DNA from: Bathymodiolus brooksi
Taxonomy: Eukaryota; Mollusca; Bivalvia; Mytilida; Modiolidae
Reading direction: 5' to 3'
Assembly (NCBI GenBank): GCA_963680875.1
Contig: OY804588.1
Location: forward strand, 75,106,829-75,170,828
DNA: 64,000 nucleotides
The translations under genes were made by a program, and so were the position numbers. The stretch's first letter is position 1. Every line of letters begins with the position of its first letter. The notes below the pieces were generated by a model. The model searched no databases. It was not told where the DNA came from and was given only the letters and a program-made list of their open reading frames with translations. Shown piece by piece: positions 20,601-33,500 of this stretch.

Positions 20601-22255
20601 TGGAGGGTTAGTTGTCCTATACTTTGTTATCTATGTTATAAGGGACTTGGAGGGTTAGTTTTCCAATATTTTGTTATCGATGTTATAGAGGACTTGGAAG
20701 GTTAATTGTCCTGTACTTTTGTATCTATGTTATAGAGAACTTCGAGGGTTATTTGTCGTAAACTTTGCTATCTATGTTATAGAGGACTTGGAGGGTTAGT
20801 TCTCCTATACTTTGTTATCGATGTTATTGAGGACTTGGAAGGTTAGTTGTCCTATAGTTTTCTATCTATGTTATAGAGAACCTGGAAGGTTAGTTGTCCT
20901 ATATTTTTCTATCTATGTTATAGAGAACTTGGAAGGTTAGTTGTCCTATAATTTGCTATCTATGTTATAGATGACTTAAAAGGATTGTTGTGCTATACCT
21001 TGTTATCGATGTTATAGAGGACTTGGAAGGATTGTTGTCCTATACTTTGTTATCTATCTTATTGAGGACTTGGAAGGTTAGTTGTCCTATATTTTGTTAT
21101 TGATCTTATAGAAGACTTGGAGGGTTAGTTGTCCTATATTTTGTTATCGATGCTATAGAGGACTTGGAAGGTTTGTTGTCCTATGCTTTTCTATCTATGT
21201 TATAGTGGACTTGGAAGGTTAGTTGTCCTATATTATGTTATTTATGTTATAGAGGACTTGGAGGGTTAGGTGTCCTATATTTTGTTATCGATGTTATAGA
21301 GGACTTGGAAGGTTAGTTGTTCTATACTTTGTTACCGATGTTATAGAGGACTTGGAAGGATAATTGTCCTATGCTTTGTTATCGATGCTATAGAGGACTT
21401 GGAGGGTTACTTGTCCTATACTTTTCTATCTATGTTATAGAGAACTTGGAAGGTTAGTTGTCCTAAAATTTTCTATCTATGTTATACAGAACTTGGAAGG
21501 TTAGTTGTCCTATATTTTGTTATCTATGTAATAGAGGTCTTGGAGGGTTAGTTGTCCTATATTTTGTTATCGATGCTATAGAGGACTTGGAAGGTTTGTT
21601 GTCCTATGCTTTTCTATCTATGTTATAGTGGACTTGGAAGTTTAGTTGTCCTATATTATGTTATTTATGTTATAGAGGACTTGGAGGGTTAGGTGTCCTA
21701 TATTTTGTTATCGATGTTATAGAGGACTTGGAAGGTTAGTTGTTCTATACTTTGTTATCTATGTTATAGAGTAATTGGAAGGATTGTTGTACTATACTTT
21801 GTTATCTATGTAATAGAGGACTTGGAAGGATAGTTGTGCTGTAATTTGCTATCTGTGTTATAGAGGACTTGGAAGGTTAGTTGTCATATACTTTTTTATC
21901 TATGTTATAGAGGACTTGGAAGGTTAGTTGTCCTATACTTTTCTATCTATGTTATAGATAAATTGGAAGGTTAGTTGTCCTATACTTTGTTATCTATGTT
22001 ATAGAGGACTTGGAAGGTTAGTTTTCCTATACTTTGTTATCGATGTTATAGAGGACTTGGAATGTTAATTGTCCTGTACTTTTTTATCTATGTTATAGAG
22101 AACCTGGAGGGTTAGTTGTCATATACTTTGCTATCGATGTTATAGAGGACTTGGAGGGTTAGTTGTCCTATACTTTGTTATCGATGTTATTGAGGACATG
22201 AAAGGTTAATTGTCCTGTACTTTTTTATCTATGTTATAGAGAACTTGGAAGGTTA
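17700..22255 (+). repeat. 1,927-bp higher-order repeat (41 units)
   Basis: Matching positions 17881, 19808 and 21735 are exactly 1,927 bp (41 x 47) apart. Copies run about 17700-19626, 19627-21553 and 21554-22255. The third copy lacks 188 bp (four units) after about 21830 and is truncated. Copies differ at few positions (for example ATCGATG/ATTGATG near 19783). Confidence 0.88.
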
Positions 22256-25200
22256 GTTGTCCTATATTATGTTATTTATGTTATAGAGGACTTGGAGGGT
22301 TAGGTGTCCTATATTTTGTTATCGATGTTATAGAGGACTTGGAAGGTTAGTTGTTCTATACTTTGTTACCGATGTTATAGGGGACTTGGAAGGATAATTG
22401 TCCTATGCTTTGTTATCGATGTTATAGAAGACTTGGAGGGTTACTTGTCCTATACTTTTCTATCTATGTTATAGAGAACTTGGAAGGTTAGTTGTCCTAA
22501 AATTTTCTATCTATGTTATACAGAACTTGGAAGGTTAGTTGTCCTCTATTTTGTTATCTATGTAATAGAGGTCTTGGAGGGTTAGTTGTCCTATACTTTG
22601 CTATCTATGTTATAGAGAACTTGGAGGGTTAGTTGTCCTATACTTTTCTATCTATGTTATAGAGAACTTGGAAGGTTAGTTGTCCTATACTTTGTTATAT
22701 ATGTTATAGAGGACTTGGAGGGTTAGTTGTCTTATACTTTGTTATCTATGTTATATAGGACTTGGAAGGATTGTTGTGCTATACCTTGTTATCGATGTTA
22801 TAGAGGACTTGGAAGGATTGTTGTCCTATTCTTTGTTATCTATCTTATTGATGACTTGGAAGGTTAGTTGTCTTATACCTTGTTATACATGTTATAGAGG
22901 ACTTGGAAGGATTGTTGTCCTATACTTTATTATCGATGTTATAGAGGATTTGGAAGGATTGTTGCCGTATACTTTGCTATCAATGTAATAGAGGACTTGG
23001 AGGGTTAGTTGTCCTATACGTTGTTATCTATGCTATAGAGGAATTGAAAGGATTGTTGTCCTACACTTTGTTATTTATGTTATGGAGGACTTGGAAGGTT
23101 AGTTATCCTATACTTTGTTATCTATGTTATAGAGGACTAGGAAGGTTAGTTGTCCTATACTTTGTTATCTCTGTTATAGAGTAATTGGAAGGATTGTTGT
23201 ATGATACTTTGTTATCTATGTAATAGAGGACTTGGAAGGATAGTTGTGCTATAATTTGCTATCTGTGTTATAGAGTAATTGGAAGGATTGCTGTGATATA
23301 CGTCGTTATCTATGTAATAGAGGACTTGGAAGGATAATTGTGCTATACTTTGTTATCGATGTTATAGAGGACTTGGAGGGTTAGTTGTCCTATACTTTGT
23401 TATCTATGTAATAGAGGACTTGGAAGGATAGTTGTGCTATAATTTGCTATCTGTGTTGTAGAGGACTTGGAAGGTTAGTTGTCGTATAATTTTTTATCTA
23501 TGTTATAGAGAACTTGGAAGGTTAGTTGTCCTATACTTTTCTATCTATGTTATAGATAAATTGGAAGGTTAGTTGTCCTATGCTTTGTTAATTATGTTAT
23601 AGAGGACTTGGAAGGTTAGTTGTCCTACACTTTGTTATCTATGTTGTAGAGGACTTGGAGGGTTAGTTGTGCTATATTTTGTTATCGATGTTATAGAGGA
23701 CTTGGAAGGTGAGTTGTCCTATACTTTGTTATCGATGTTATAGAGAACTTGGAAGGATTGTTGTACTATACCTTGTTATCGATGTTTTAGAGGACTTGGA
23801 AGGATTGTTGTCCTATATTTTGTTATTGATCTTATAGAGGACTGGAAGGTTAGTTGTCCTATATTTTGTTTTCGATGCTATAGAGGACTTGGAAGGTTAG
23901 TTGTCCTATGCTTTTCTATCTATGTTATAGTGAACTTGGAAGGTTAGTTGTCCTATGTTTCGTTATTTATGCTATAGAGGACTAGGAGGGTTACTTGTCC
24001 TATATTTTGTTATCGATGTTATAGAGGACTTGGAAGGTTAGTTGTCCTATACTTTGTTATCTATGTTATAGAGGACTTGGAGGGTTAGTTGTCCTATACT
24101 TTGTTATCGATGTTATAGAGGACTTGGAGGGTTAGTTGTCCTATACTTTGTTATCTATGTTATAGAGTAATTGGAAGGATTGTTGTACTATACTTTGTTA
24201 TCCATGTAATAGAGGACTTGGAAGGATAGTTGTGCTATAATTTGTTATCTGTGTTATAGAGTAATTGGAAGGATTGTTGTGCTATACGTTGTTATACATG
24301 TTATAGAGGACTTGGAGGGTTAGTTGTTCTATACTTTGTTATCTATGTAATAGAGGACTTGGAAGGATAGTTGTGCTATAATTTGCTATCTGTGTTATAG
24401 AGGACTTGGAAGGTTAGTTGTCGTATACTTTTTTATCTATGTTATAGAGAACTTGGAAGGTTAGTTGTCCTATACTCTTCTATCTATGTTATAGATAAAT
24501 TGGAAGGTTAGTTGTCCTACACTTTGTTATCTATGTTATAGAGGACTTGGAAGGTTAGTTTTCCAATACTTTGTTATCGATGTTATAGAGGACTTGGAAT
24601 GTTAATTGTCCTGTACTTTATATCTATGTTATAGAGAACCTGGAGTGTTAGTTGTCATATACTTTGCTATCGATGTTATAGAGGACTTAGAAGGTTAGTT
24701 GTCCTATAATTTTCTATCTATGTTATACAGAACCTGGAAGGTTAATTGTCCTGTACTTTGTTCTCGATGTTATATAGGACTTGGAAGGTTAGTTGTCCAA
24801 TACTTTATTATCGATGTTATAGAGGATCTGGAGGGTTAGTTGTCCTATACTTTGTTATCTATGTTATAGGAGACTTGGAGGGTTAGTTGTCCTATACTTT
24901 GTTCTCGATGTTATATAGGACTTAGAAGAATAGTTGTCCTATACTTTATTATCGATGTTATAGAGGATCTGGAGGGTTAGTTGTTCTATACTTTGTTATC
25001 TATGTTATAGGGGACTTGGAGGGTTAGTTTTCCAATATTTTGTTATCGATGTTATAGAGGACTTGGAAGGTTAATTGTCCTGTACTTTTGTATCTATGTT
25101 ATAGAGAACTTCGAGGGTTATTTGTCGTAAACTTTGCTATTTATGTTATAGAGGACTTGCAGGGTTATTTCTCCTATACTTTGTTATCGATGTTATTGAG

Positions 25201-28200
25201 GACTTGGAAGGTTAGTTGTCCTATAGTTTTCTATCTATGTTATAGAGAACCTGGAAGGTTAGTTGTCCTATATTTTTTGTATCTATGTTATAGAGAACTT
25301 GGAAGGTTAGTTGTCCTATACTTTGCTATCTATGTTATAGATGACTTGGAAGGATTGTTGTGCTATACCTTGTTATCGATGTTATAGAGGACTTGGAAGG
25401 ATTGTTGTCCTATACTTTGTTAACTATCTTATTGAGGACTTGGAAGGTTAGTTGTCCTATATTTTGTTATTGATCTTATAGAGGACTTGGAGGGTTAGTT
25501 GTCCTATATTTTGTTATCGATGCTATAGAGGACTTGGAATGTTTGTTGTCGTATGCTTTTCTATCTATGTTATAGAGAACTTGGAAGGTTAGTTGTCCTA
25601 TTCGTTGTTATCTATGTTATAGAGAACCTGGAGGGTTAGTTGTCATATACTTTGCTATCGATGTTATAGAGGACTTGAAAGGTTAGTTTTCCTATAATTT
25701 TCTATCTATGTTATACAGAACTTGGAAGGTTAATTGTCCTGTACTTTGTTCTCGATGTTATATAGGACTTGGAAGGTTAGTTGTCCAATACTTTATTATC
25801 GATGTTATAGAGGATCTGGAGGGTTAGTTGTCCTATACTTTGTTATCTATGTTATAGGAGACTTGGAGGGTTAGTTGTCCTATACTTTGTTCTCGATGTT
25901 ATATAGGACTTGGAAGGTTAGTTGTCCTATACTTTATTATCGATGTTATAGAGGATCTGGAGGGTTAGTTGTCCTATACTTTGTTATCTATGTTATAGGG
26001 GACTTGGAGGTTTAGTTTGCCAATATTTTGTTATCGATGTTATAGAGGACATGGAAGGTTAATTGTCCTGTACTTTTGTATCTATGTTATAGAGAACTTC
26101 GAGGGTTATTTGTCGTAAACTTTGCTATTTATGTTATAGAGGACTTGCAGGGTTAGTTCTCCTATACTTTGTTATCGATGTTATTGAGGACTTGGAAGGT
26201 TAGTTGTCCTATAGATTTCTATCTATGTTATAGAGAACCTGGAAGGTTAGTTGTCCTATATTTTTCTATCTATGTTATTGAGAACTTGGAAGGTTAGTTG
26301 TCCTATACTTTGCTATCTATGTTATAGATGACTTGGAGGGTTAGTTGTCCTATACTTTGTTATCTATCTTATTGAGGACTTGGAAGGACAGTTGTCCTAT
26401 ATTTTGTTATTGATCTTATAGAGGACTTGGAGGGTTATTTGTCCTATATTTTGTTATCGATGCTATAGAGGACTTGGAAGGTTAGTTGGCCTATGCTTTT
26501 CTATCTATGTTATAGTGAACTTGGAAGGTTAGTTGTCTTATATTTTGTTATTTATGTTATAGAGGACTTGGAGGGTTAGTTGTCCTATATTTTGCTATCG
26601 ATGTTATAGAGGACTTGGAAGGTTAGTTGTCCTATACTTTGTTACCGATGTTATAGAGGACTTGGAAGGATAATTGTCCTATGCTTTGTTATCGATGTTA
26701 TAGAGGACTTAGAGGGTTACTTGTCCTATGCTTTTCTATCTATGTTATAGAGAACTTGGAAGGTTAGTTGTCCTAAAATGTTCTATCTATGTTATACAGA
26801 ACTTGGAAGGTTAATTGTCCTATATTTTGTTTTCTATGTAATAGAGGTCTTGGAGGGTTAGTTGCCCTATACTTTGCTATCTATGTTATAGAGAACTTTG
26901 AAGGTTAGTTGTTCTATACTTTTCTATCTATGTTATAGAGAACTTGGAAGGTTAGTTGTCCTATACTTTGTTATATATGTTATAGAGGACTTGGAGGGTT
27001 AGTTGTCCTATATTTTGTTATCGATGTTATAGAGGACTTGGAAGGTTAATTGTCCTATACTTTTCTATCTATGTTATAGAGAACTTGGAAGGTTAGTTGT
27101 CCTATACGTTGTTATCTATGTTATAGAGGACTTGGAGGGTTAGTTGTCTTATACTTTGTTATCTATGTTATATAAGACTTGGAAGGATTGTTGTGCTATA
27201 CCTTGTTATCGATGTTATAGAGGACTTGGAAGGATTGTTGTCCTATACTTAGTTATCTATCTTATTGATGACTTGGAAGGTTAGTTGTGTTATACCTTGT
27301 TATCGATGTTATAGAGGACTTGGAAGGATTGTTGTCCTATACTTTATTATCGATGTTATAGAGGATTTGGAAGGATTGTTGCCGTATACTTTGCTATCAA
27401 TGTTATAGAGGACTTGGAGAGTTAGTTGTCCTATACGTTGTTATCTATGCTATAGAGGAATTGAAAAGATTGTTGTCCTACACTTTGTTATCTATGTTAT
27501 GGAGGACTTGGAAGGTTAGTTGTCCTATGCTTTGTTATCTATGTTATAGAGGACTTGGAAGGTTAGTTGTCCTATACTTTGTTATCTATGTTATAGAGTA
27601 ATTGGAAGGATTGTTGTATTATACTTTGTTATCTATGTAATAGAGGACTTGGAAGGATAGTTGTGCTATAATTTGTTATCTGTGTTATAGAGTAATTGGA
27701 AGGATTGTTGTGATATACGTTGTTATCTATGTAATAGAGGACTTGGAAGGATAATTGTGCTATACTTTGTTATCGATGTTATAGAGGACTTGGAGGGTTA
27801 GTTGTCCTATACTTTGTTATCTATGTAATAGAGGACTTGGAAGGATAGTTGTGCTATTATTTGCTATCTGTGTTGTAGAGGACTTGGAAGGTTAGTTGTC
27901 GTATAATGTTTTATCTATGTTATAGAGAACTTGGAAGGTTAGTTGTCCTATACTTTTCTATCTATGTTATAGATAAATTGGAAGGTTAGTTGTCCTATAC
28001 TTTGTTAATTATGTTATAGAGGACTTGGAAGGTTAGTTGTCCTACACTTTGCTATCGATGTTATAGAGAACTTGGAAGGATTGTTGTACTATACCTTGTT
28101 ATCGATGTCTTAGAGGACTTGGAAGGATTGTTGTCCTATACTTTGTTATCTATCTTATTGAGGACTTGGAAGGTTAGTTGTCCTATATTTTGTTATTGAT

Positions 28201-30580
28201 CTTATAGAGGACTTGGAGGGTTAGTTGTCCTATATTTTGTTTTCGATGCTATAGAGGACTTGGAAGGTTAATTGTCCTATAAATTTTTATCTATTTTATA
28301 GAGAACTTGGAAGGTTAGTTGTCCTATACTTTTTTATCTATGTTATAGAGAACTTGGAAGGATTGTTGTGCTATACCTTGTTATCGATGTTATAGAGGAC
28401 TTGGAAGGATTGTTGTCCTATACTTTGTTATCTATCTTATTGATGACTTGGAAGGTTAGTTGTCTTATACTTTGTTATCGATGTTATAGAGGACTTGGAA
28501 GGATTGTTGTCCTATACTTTATTATCGATGTTATAGAGGATTTGGAAGGATTGTTGCCGTATACTTTGCTATCAATGTTATAGAGGACTTGGAGGGTTAG
28601 GTGTCCTATGCGTTGTTTTCTATGCTATAGAGGAATTGAAAGGATTGTTGTCCTACACTTTGTTATCTATGTTATGGAGGACTTGGAAGGTTAGTTGTCC
28701 TATACTTTGTTAGCTATGTTATAGAGGACTAGGAAGGTTAGTTGTCCTATACTTTGTTATCTATGTTATAGAGGACTTGGAAGATTAGTTGTTCTATACT
28801 TTGTTATCTATGTTATAGAGGACTTTGAGGGTTAGTTGTCCTATACTTTGTTATCGATGTTATAGAGGACTTGGAGGGTTAGTTGTCCTATGCTTTTCTA
28901 TCTATGTTATAGTGAACTTGGAAGGTTAGTTGTCCTATATTTTGTTATTTATGCTATAGAGGACTTGGAGGGTTACTTGTCCTATATTTTGTTATCGATG
29001 TTATAGAGGACTTGGAAGGTTAGTTGTCCTATACTTTGTTATTTATGTTATAGAGGACTTGGAGGGTTAGCTGTCCTATACTTGGTTATCTATGTTATAG
29101 AGTAATTGGAAGGATTGTTGTATTATACTTTGTTATCTATGTAATAGAGGACTTGGAAGGATAGTTGTGCTATAATTTGTTATCTGTGTTATAGAGTAAT
29201 TGGAAGGATTGTTGTGATATACGTTGTTATCTATGTAATAGAGGACTTGGAAGGATAATTGTGCTATGCTTTGTTATCGATGTTATAGAGGACTTGGAGG
29301 GTTAGTTGTCCTATACTTTGTTATCTATGTAATAGAGGACTTGGAAGGATAGTTGTGCTATAATTTTTATCTATGTTATAGAGAACTTGGAAGGTTAGTT
29401 GTCCTATACTTTGTTATATATGTTATAGAGGACTTGGAGGGTTAGTTGTCCTATATTTTGTTATCGATGTTATAGAGGACTTGGAAGGTTAATTGTCCTA
29501 TACTTTTTTATCTATTTTATAGAGAACTTGGAAGGTTAGTTGTCCTATACTTTGTTATCTATGTTATAGAGAACTTGGAAGGATTGTTGTGCTATACCTT
29601 GTTATCGATGTTATAGAGGACTTGGAAGGATTGTTGTCCTATACTTTGTTATCTATCTTATTGATGACTTGGAAGGTTAGTTGTCTTATACTTTGTTATC
29701 GATGTTATAGAGGACTTGGAAGGATTGTTGTCCTATACTTTATTATCGATGTTATAGAGGATTTGGAAGGATTGTTGCCGTATACTTTGCTATCAATGTT
29801 ATAGAGGACTTGGAGGGTTAGTGCGTTGTTTTCTATGCTATAGAGGAATTGAAAGGATTGTTGTCCTACACTTTGTTATCTATGTTATGGAGGACTTGGA
29901 AGGTTAGTTGTCCTATACTTTGTTATCTATGTTATAGAGGACTTGGAAGATTAGTTGTCCTATACTTTGTTATCTATGTTATAGAGGACTTTGAGGGTTA
30001 GTTGTCCTATACTTTGTTATCGATGTTATACAAGACTTGGAGGGTTAGTTGTCCTATGCTTTTCTATCTATGTTATAGTGAACTTGGAAGGTTAGTTGTC
30101 CTATATTTTGTTATTTATGTTAAGAGGACTTGGAGGGTTACTTGTCCTATATTTTGTTATCGATGTTATAGAGGACTTGGAAGGTTAATTGTCCTGTACT
30201 TTTGTATCTATGTTATAGAGAACTTCGAGGGTTATTTGTCGTAAACTTTGCTATTTATGTTATAGAGGACTTGCAGGGTTAGTTCTCCTATACTTTGTTA
30301 TCGATGTTATTGAGGACTTGGAAGGTTAGTTGTCCTATAGTTTTCTATCTATGTTATAGAGAACCTGGAAGGTTAGTTGTCCTATACTTTGCTATCTATG
30401 TTATAGATGACTTGGAGGGTTAGTTGTCCTATACTTTGTTATCTATCTTATTGAGGACTTGGAAGGATAGTTGTCCTATATTTTGTTATTGATCTTATAG
30501 AGGACTTGGAGGGATAGTTGTCCTATATTTTGTTATCGATGTTATAGAGGACTTGGAAGGTTAGTTGTCCTATACTTTGT

Positions 30581-33500
30581 TACCGATGTTATAGAGGACT
30601 TGGAAGGATAATTGTCCTATGCTTTGTTATCGATGTTATAGAGGACTTAGAGGGTTACTTGTCCTATACTTTTCTATCTATGTTATAGAGAACTTGGAAG
30701 GTTAGTTGTCCTAAAATTTTCTATCTATGTTATACAGAACTTGGAAGGTTAATTGTCCTATATTTTGTTATCTATGCAATAGAGGTCTTGGAGGGTTAGT
30801 TGCCCTATACTTTGCTATCTATGTTATAGAGAACTTTGAAGGTTAGTTGTTCTATACTTTTCTATCTATGTTATAGAGAACTTGGAAGGTTAGTTGTCCT
30901 ATACTTTGTTATATATGTTATAGAGGACTTGGAGGGTTAGTTGTCCTATATTTTGTTATCGATGTTATAGAGGACTTGGAAAGTTAATTGTCCTTTACTT
31001 TTCTATCTATGTTATAGAGAACTTGGAAGGTTAGTTGTCCTATACGTTGTTATCTATGTTATAGAGGACTTGGAAGGTTAGTTGTCCTATACTTTGTTAT
31101 CTATGTTATAGAGTAATTGGAAGGATTGTTGTATTATACTTTGTTATCTATGTAATAGAGGACTTGGAAGGATAGTTGTGCTATAATTTGTTATCTGTGT
31201 TATAGAGTAATTGGAAGGATTGTTGTGATATACGTTGTTATCTATGTAATAGAGGACTTGGAAGGATACTTGTGCTATGCTTTGTTATCGATGTTATAGA
31301 GGACTTGGAGGGTTAGTTGTCCTATACTTTGTTATCTATGTAATAGATGACTTGGAAGGATAGTTGTGCTATAATTTGCTATCTGTGTTATAGAGGACTT
31401 GGAAGGTTAGTTGTCGTATAATGTTTTATCTATGTTATAGAGAACTTGGAAGGTTAGTTGTCCTATACTTTTCTATCTATGTTATAGATAAATTGGAAGG
31501 TTAGTTGTCCTATACTTTGTTAATTATGTTATAGAGGACTTGGAAGGTTAGTTGTCCTACACTTTGCTATCGATGTTATAGAGAACTTGGAAGGATTGTT
31601 GTACTATACCTTGTTATCGATGTCTTAGAGGACTTGGAAGGATTGTTGTCCTATACTTTGTTATCTATCTTATTGAGGACTTGGAAGGTTAGTTGTCCTA
31701 TATTTTGTTATTGATCTTATAGAGGACTTGGAGGGTTAGTTGTCCTATATTTTGTTTTCGATGCTATAGAGGACTTGGAAGGTTAGTTGTCCTATGCTTT
31801 TCTATCTATGTTATAGTGAACTTGGAAGGTTAGTTGTCCTATACTTTTCTATCTATGCTATAGAGAACTTGGAAGGTTAGTTGTCCTATACTTTGTTATA
31901 TATGTTATAGAGGACTTGGAGGATTAGTTGTCCTATATTTTGTTATCGATGTTATAGAGGACTTGGAAGGTTAATTGTCCTATAAATTTTTATCTATTTT
32001 ATAGAGAACTTGGAAGGTTAGTTATCCTATACTTTCTTATCTATGTTATAGAGAACTTGGAAGGATTGTTGTGCTATACCTTGTTATCGATGTTATAGAG
32101 GACTTGGAAGGATTGTTGTCCTATACTTTGTTATCTATCATATTGATGACTTGGAAGGTTAGTTGTCTTATACTTTGTTATCGATGTTATAGAGGACTTG
32201 GAAGGATTGTTGTCCTATACTTTATTATCGATGTTATAGAGGATTTGGAAGGATTGTTGCCGTATACTTTGCTATCAATGTTATAGAGGACTTGGAGGGT
32301 TAGTTGTCCTATGCGTTGTTTTCTATGCTATAGAGGAATTGAAAGGATTGTTGTCCTACACTTTGTTATCTATGTTATGGAGGACTTGGAAGGTTAGTTG
32401 TCCTATACTTTGTTATCTATGTTATAGAGGACTAGGAAGGTTAGTTGTCCTATACTTTGTTATCTATGTTATAGAGGACTTGGAAGATTAGTTGTCCTAT
32501 ACTTTGTTATCTATGTTATAGAGGACTTTGAGGGTTAGTTGTCCTATACTTTGTTATCGATGTTATAGAGGACTTGGAGGGTTAGTTGTCCTATGCTTTG
32601 TTACCGATGTTATAGAGGACTTGGAAGGATAATTGTCCTATGCTTTGTTATCGATGTTATAGAGGACTTAGAGGGTTACTTGTCCTATACTTTTCTATCT
32701 ATGTTATAGAGAACTTGGAAGGTTAGTTGTCCTAAAATTTTCTATCTATGTTATACAGAACTTGGAAGGTTAATTGTCCTATATTTTGTTATCTATGCAA
32801 TAGAGGTCTTGGAGGGTTAGTTGCCCTATACTTTGCTATCTATGTTATAGAGAACTTTGAAGGATAGTTGTTCTATACTTTTCTATCTATGTTATAGAGA
32901 ACTTGGAAGGTTAGTTGTCCTATACTTTGTTATATATGTTATAGAGGACTTGGAGGGTTAGTTGTCCTATATTTTGTTATCGATGTTATAGAGGACTTGG
33001 AAAGTTAATTGTCCTTTACTTTTCTATCTATGTTATAGAGAACTTGGAAGGTTAGTTGTCCTATTCGTTGTTATCTATGTTATAGAGGACTTGGAAGGTT
33101 AGTTGTCCTATACTTTGTTATCTATGTTATAGAGTAATTGGAAGGATTGTTGTATTATACTTTGTTATCTATGTAATAGAGGACTTGGAAGGATAGTTGT
33201 GCTATAATTTGTTATCTGTGTTATAGAGTAATTGGAAGGATTGTTGTGATATACGTTGTTATCTATGTAATAGAGGACTTGGAAGGATAATTGTGCTATG
33301 CTTTGTTATCGATGTTATAGAGGACTTGGAGGGTTAGTTGTCCTATACTTTGTTATCTATGTAATAGAGGACTTGGAAGGATAGTTGTGCTATAATTTGC
33401 TATCTGTGTTATAGAGGACTTGGAAGGTTAGTTGTCGTATAATGTTTTATCTATGTTATAGAGAACTTGGAAGGTTAGTTGTCCTATACTTTTCTATCTA

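Noticed and set aside
28368..28583. Recurrent 71-codon plus-strand ORFs (MLYLVIDVIEDLEG...) in the 47-bp array
   Set aside because: They cover consecutive satellite units whose GATTG starts lack the usual TAG. Their repetition follows the higher-order repeat, not gene structure.
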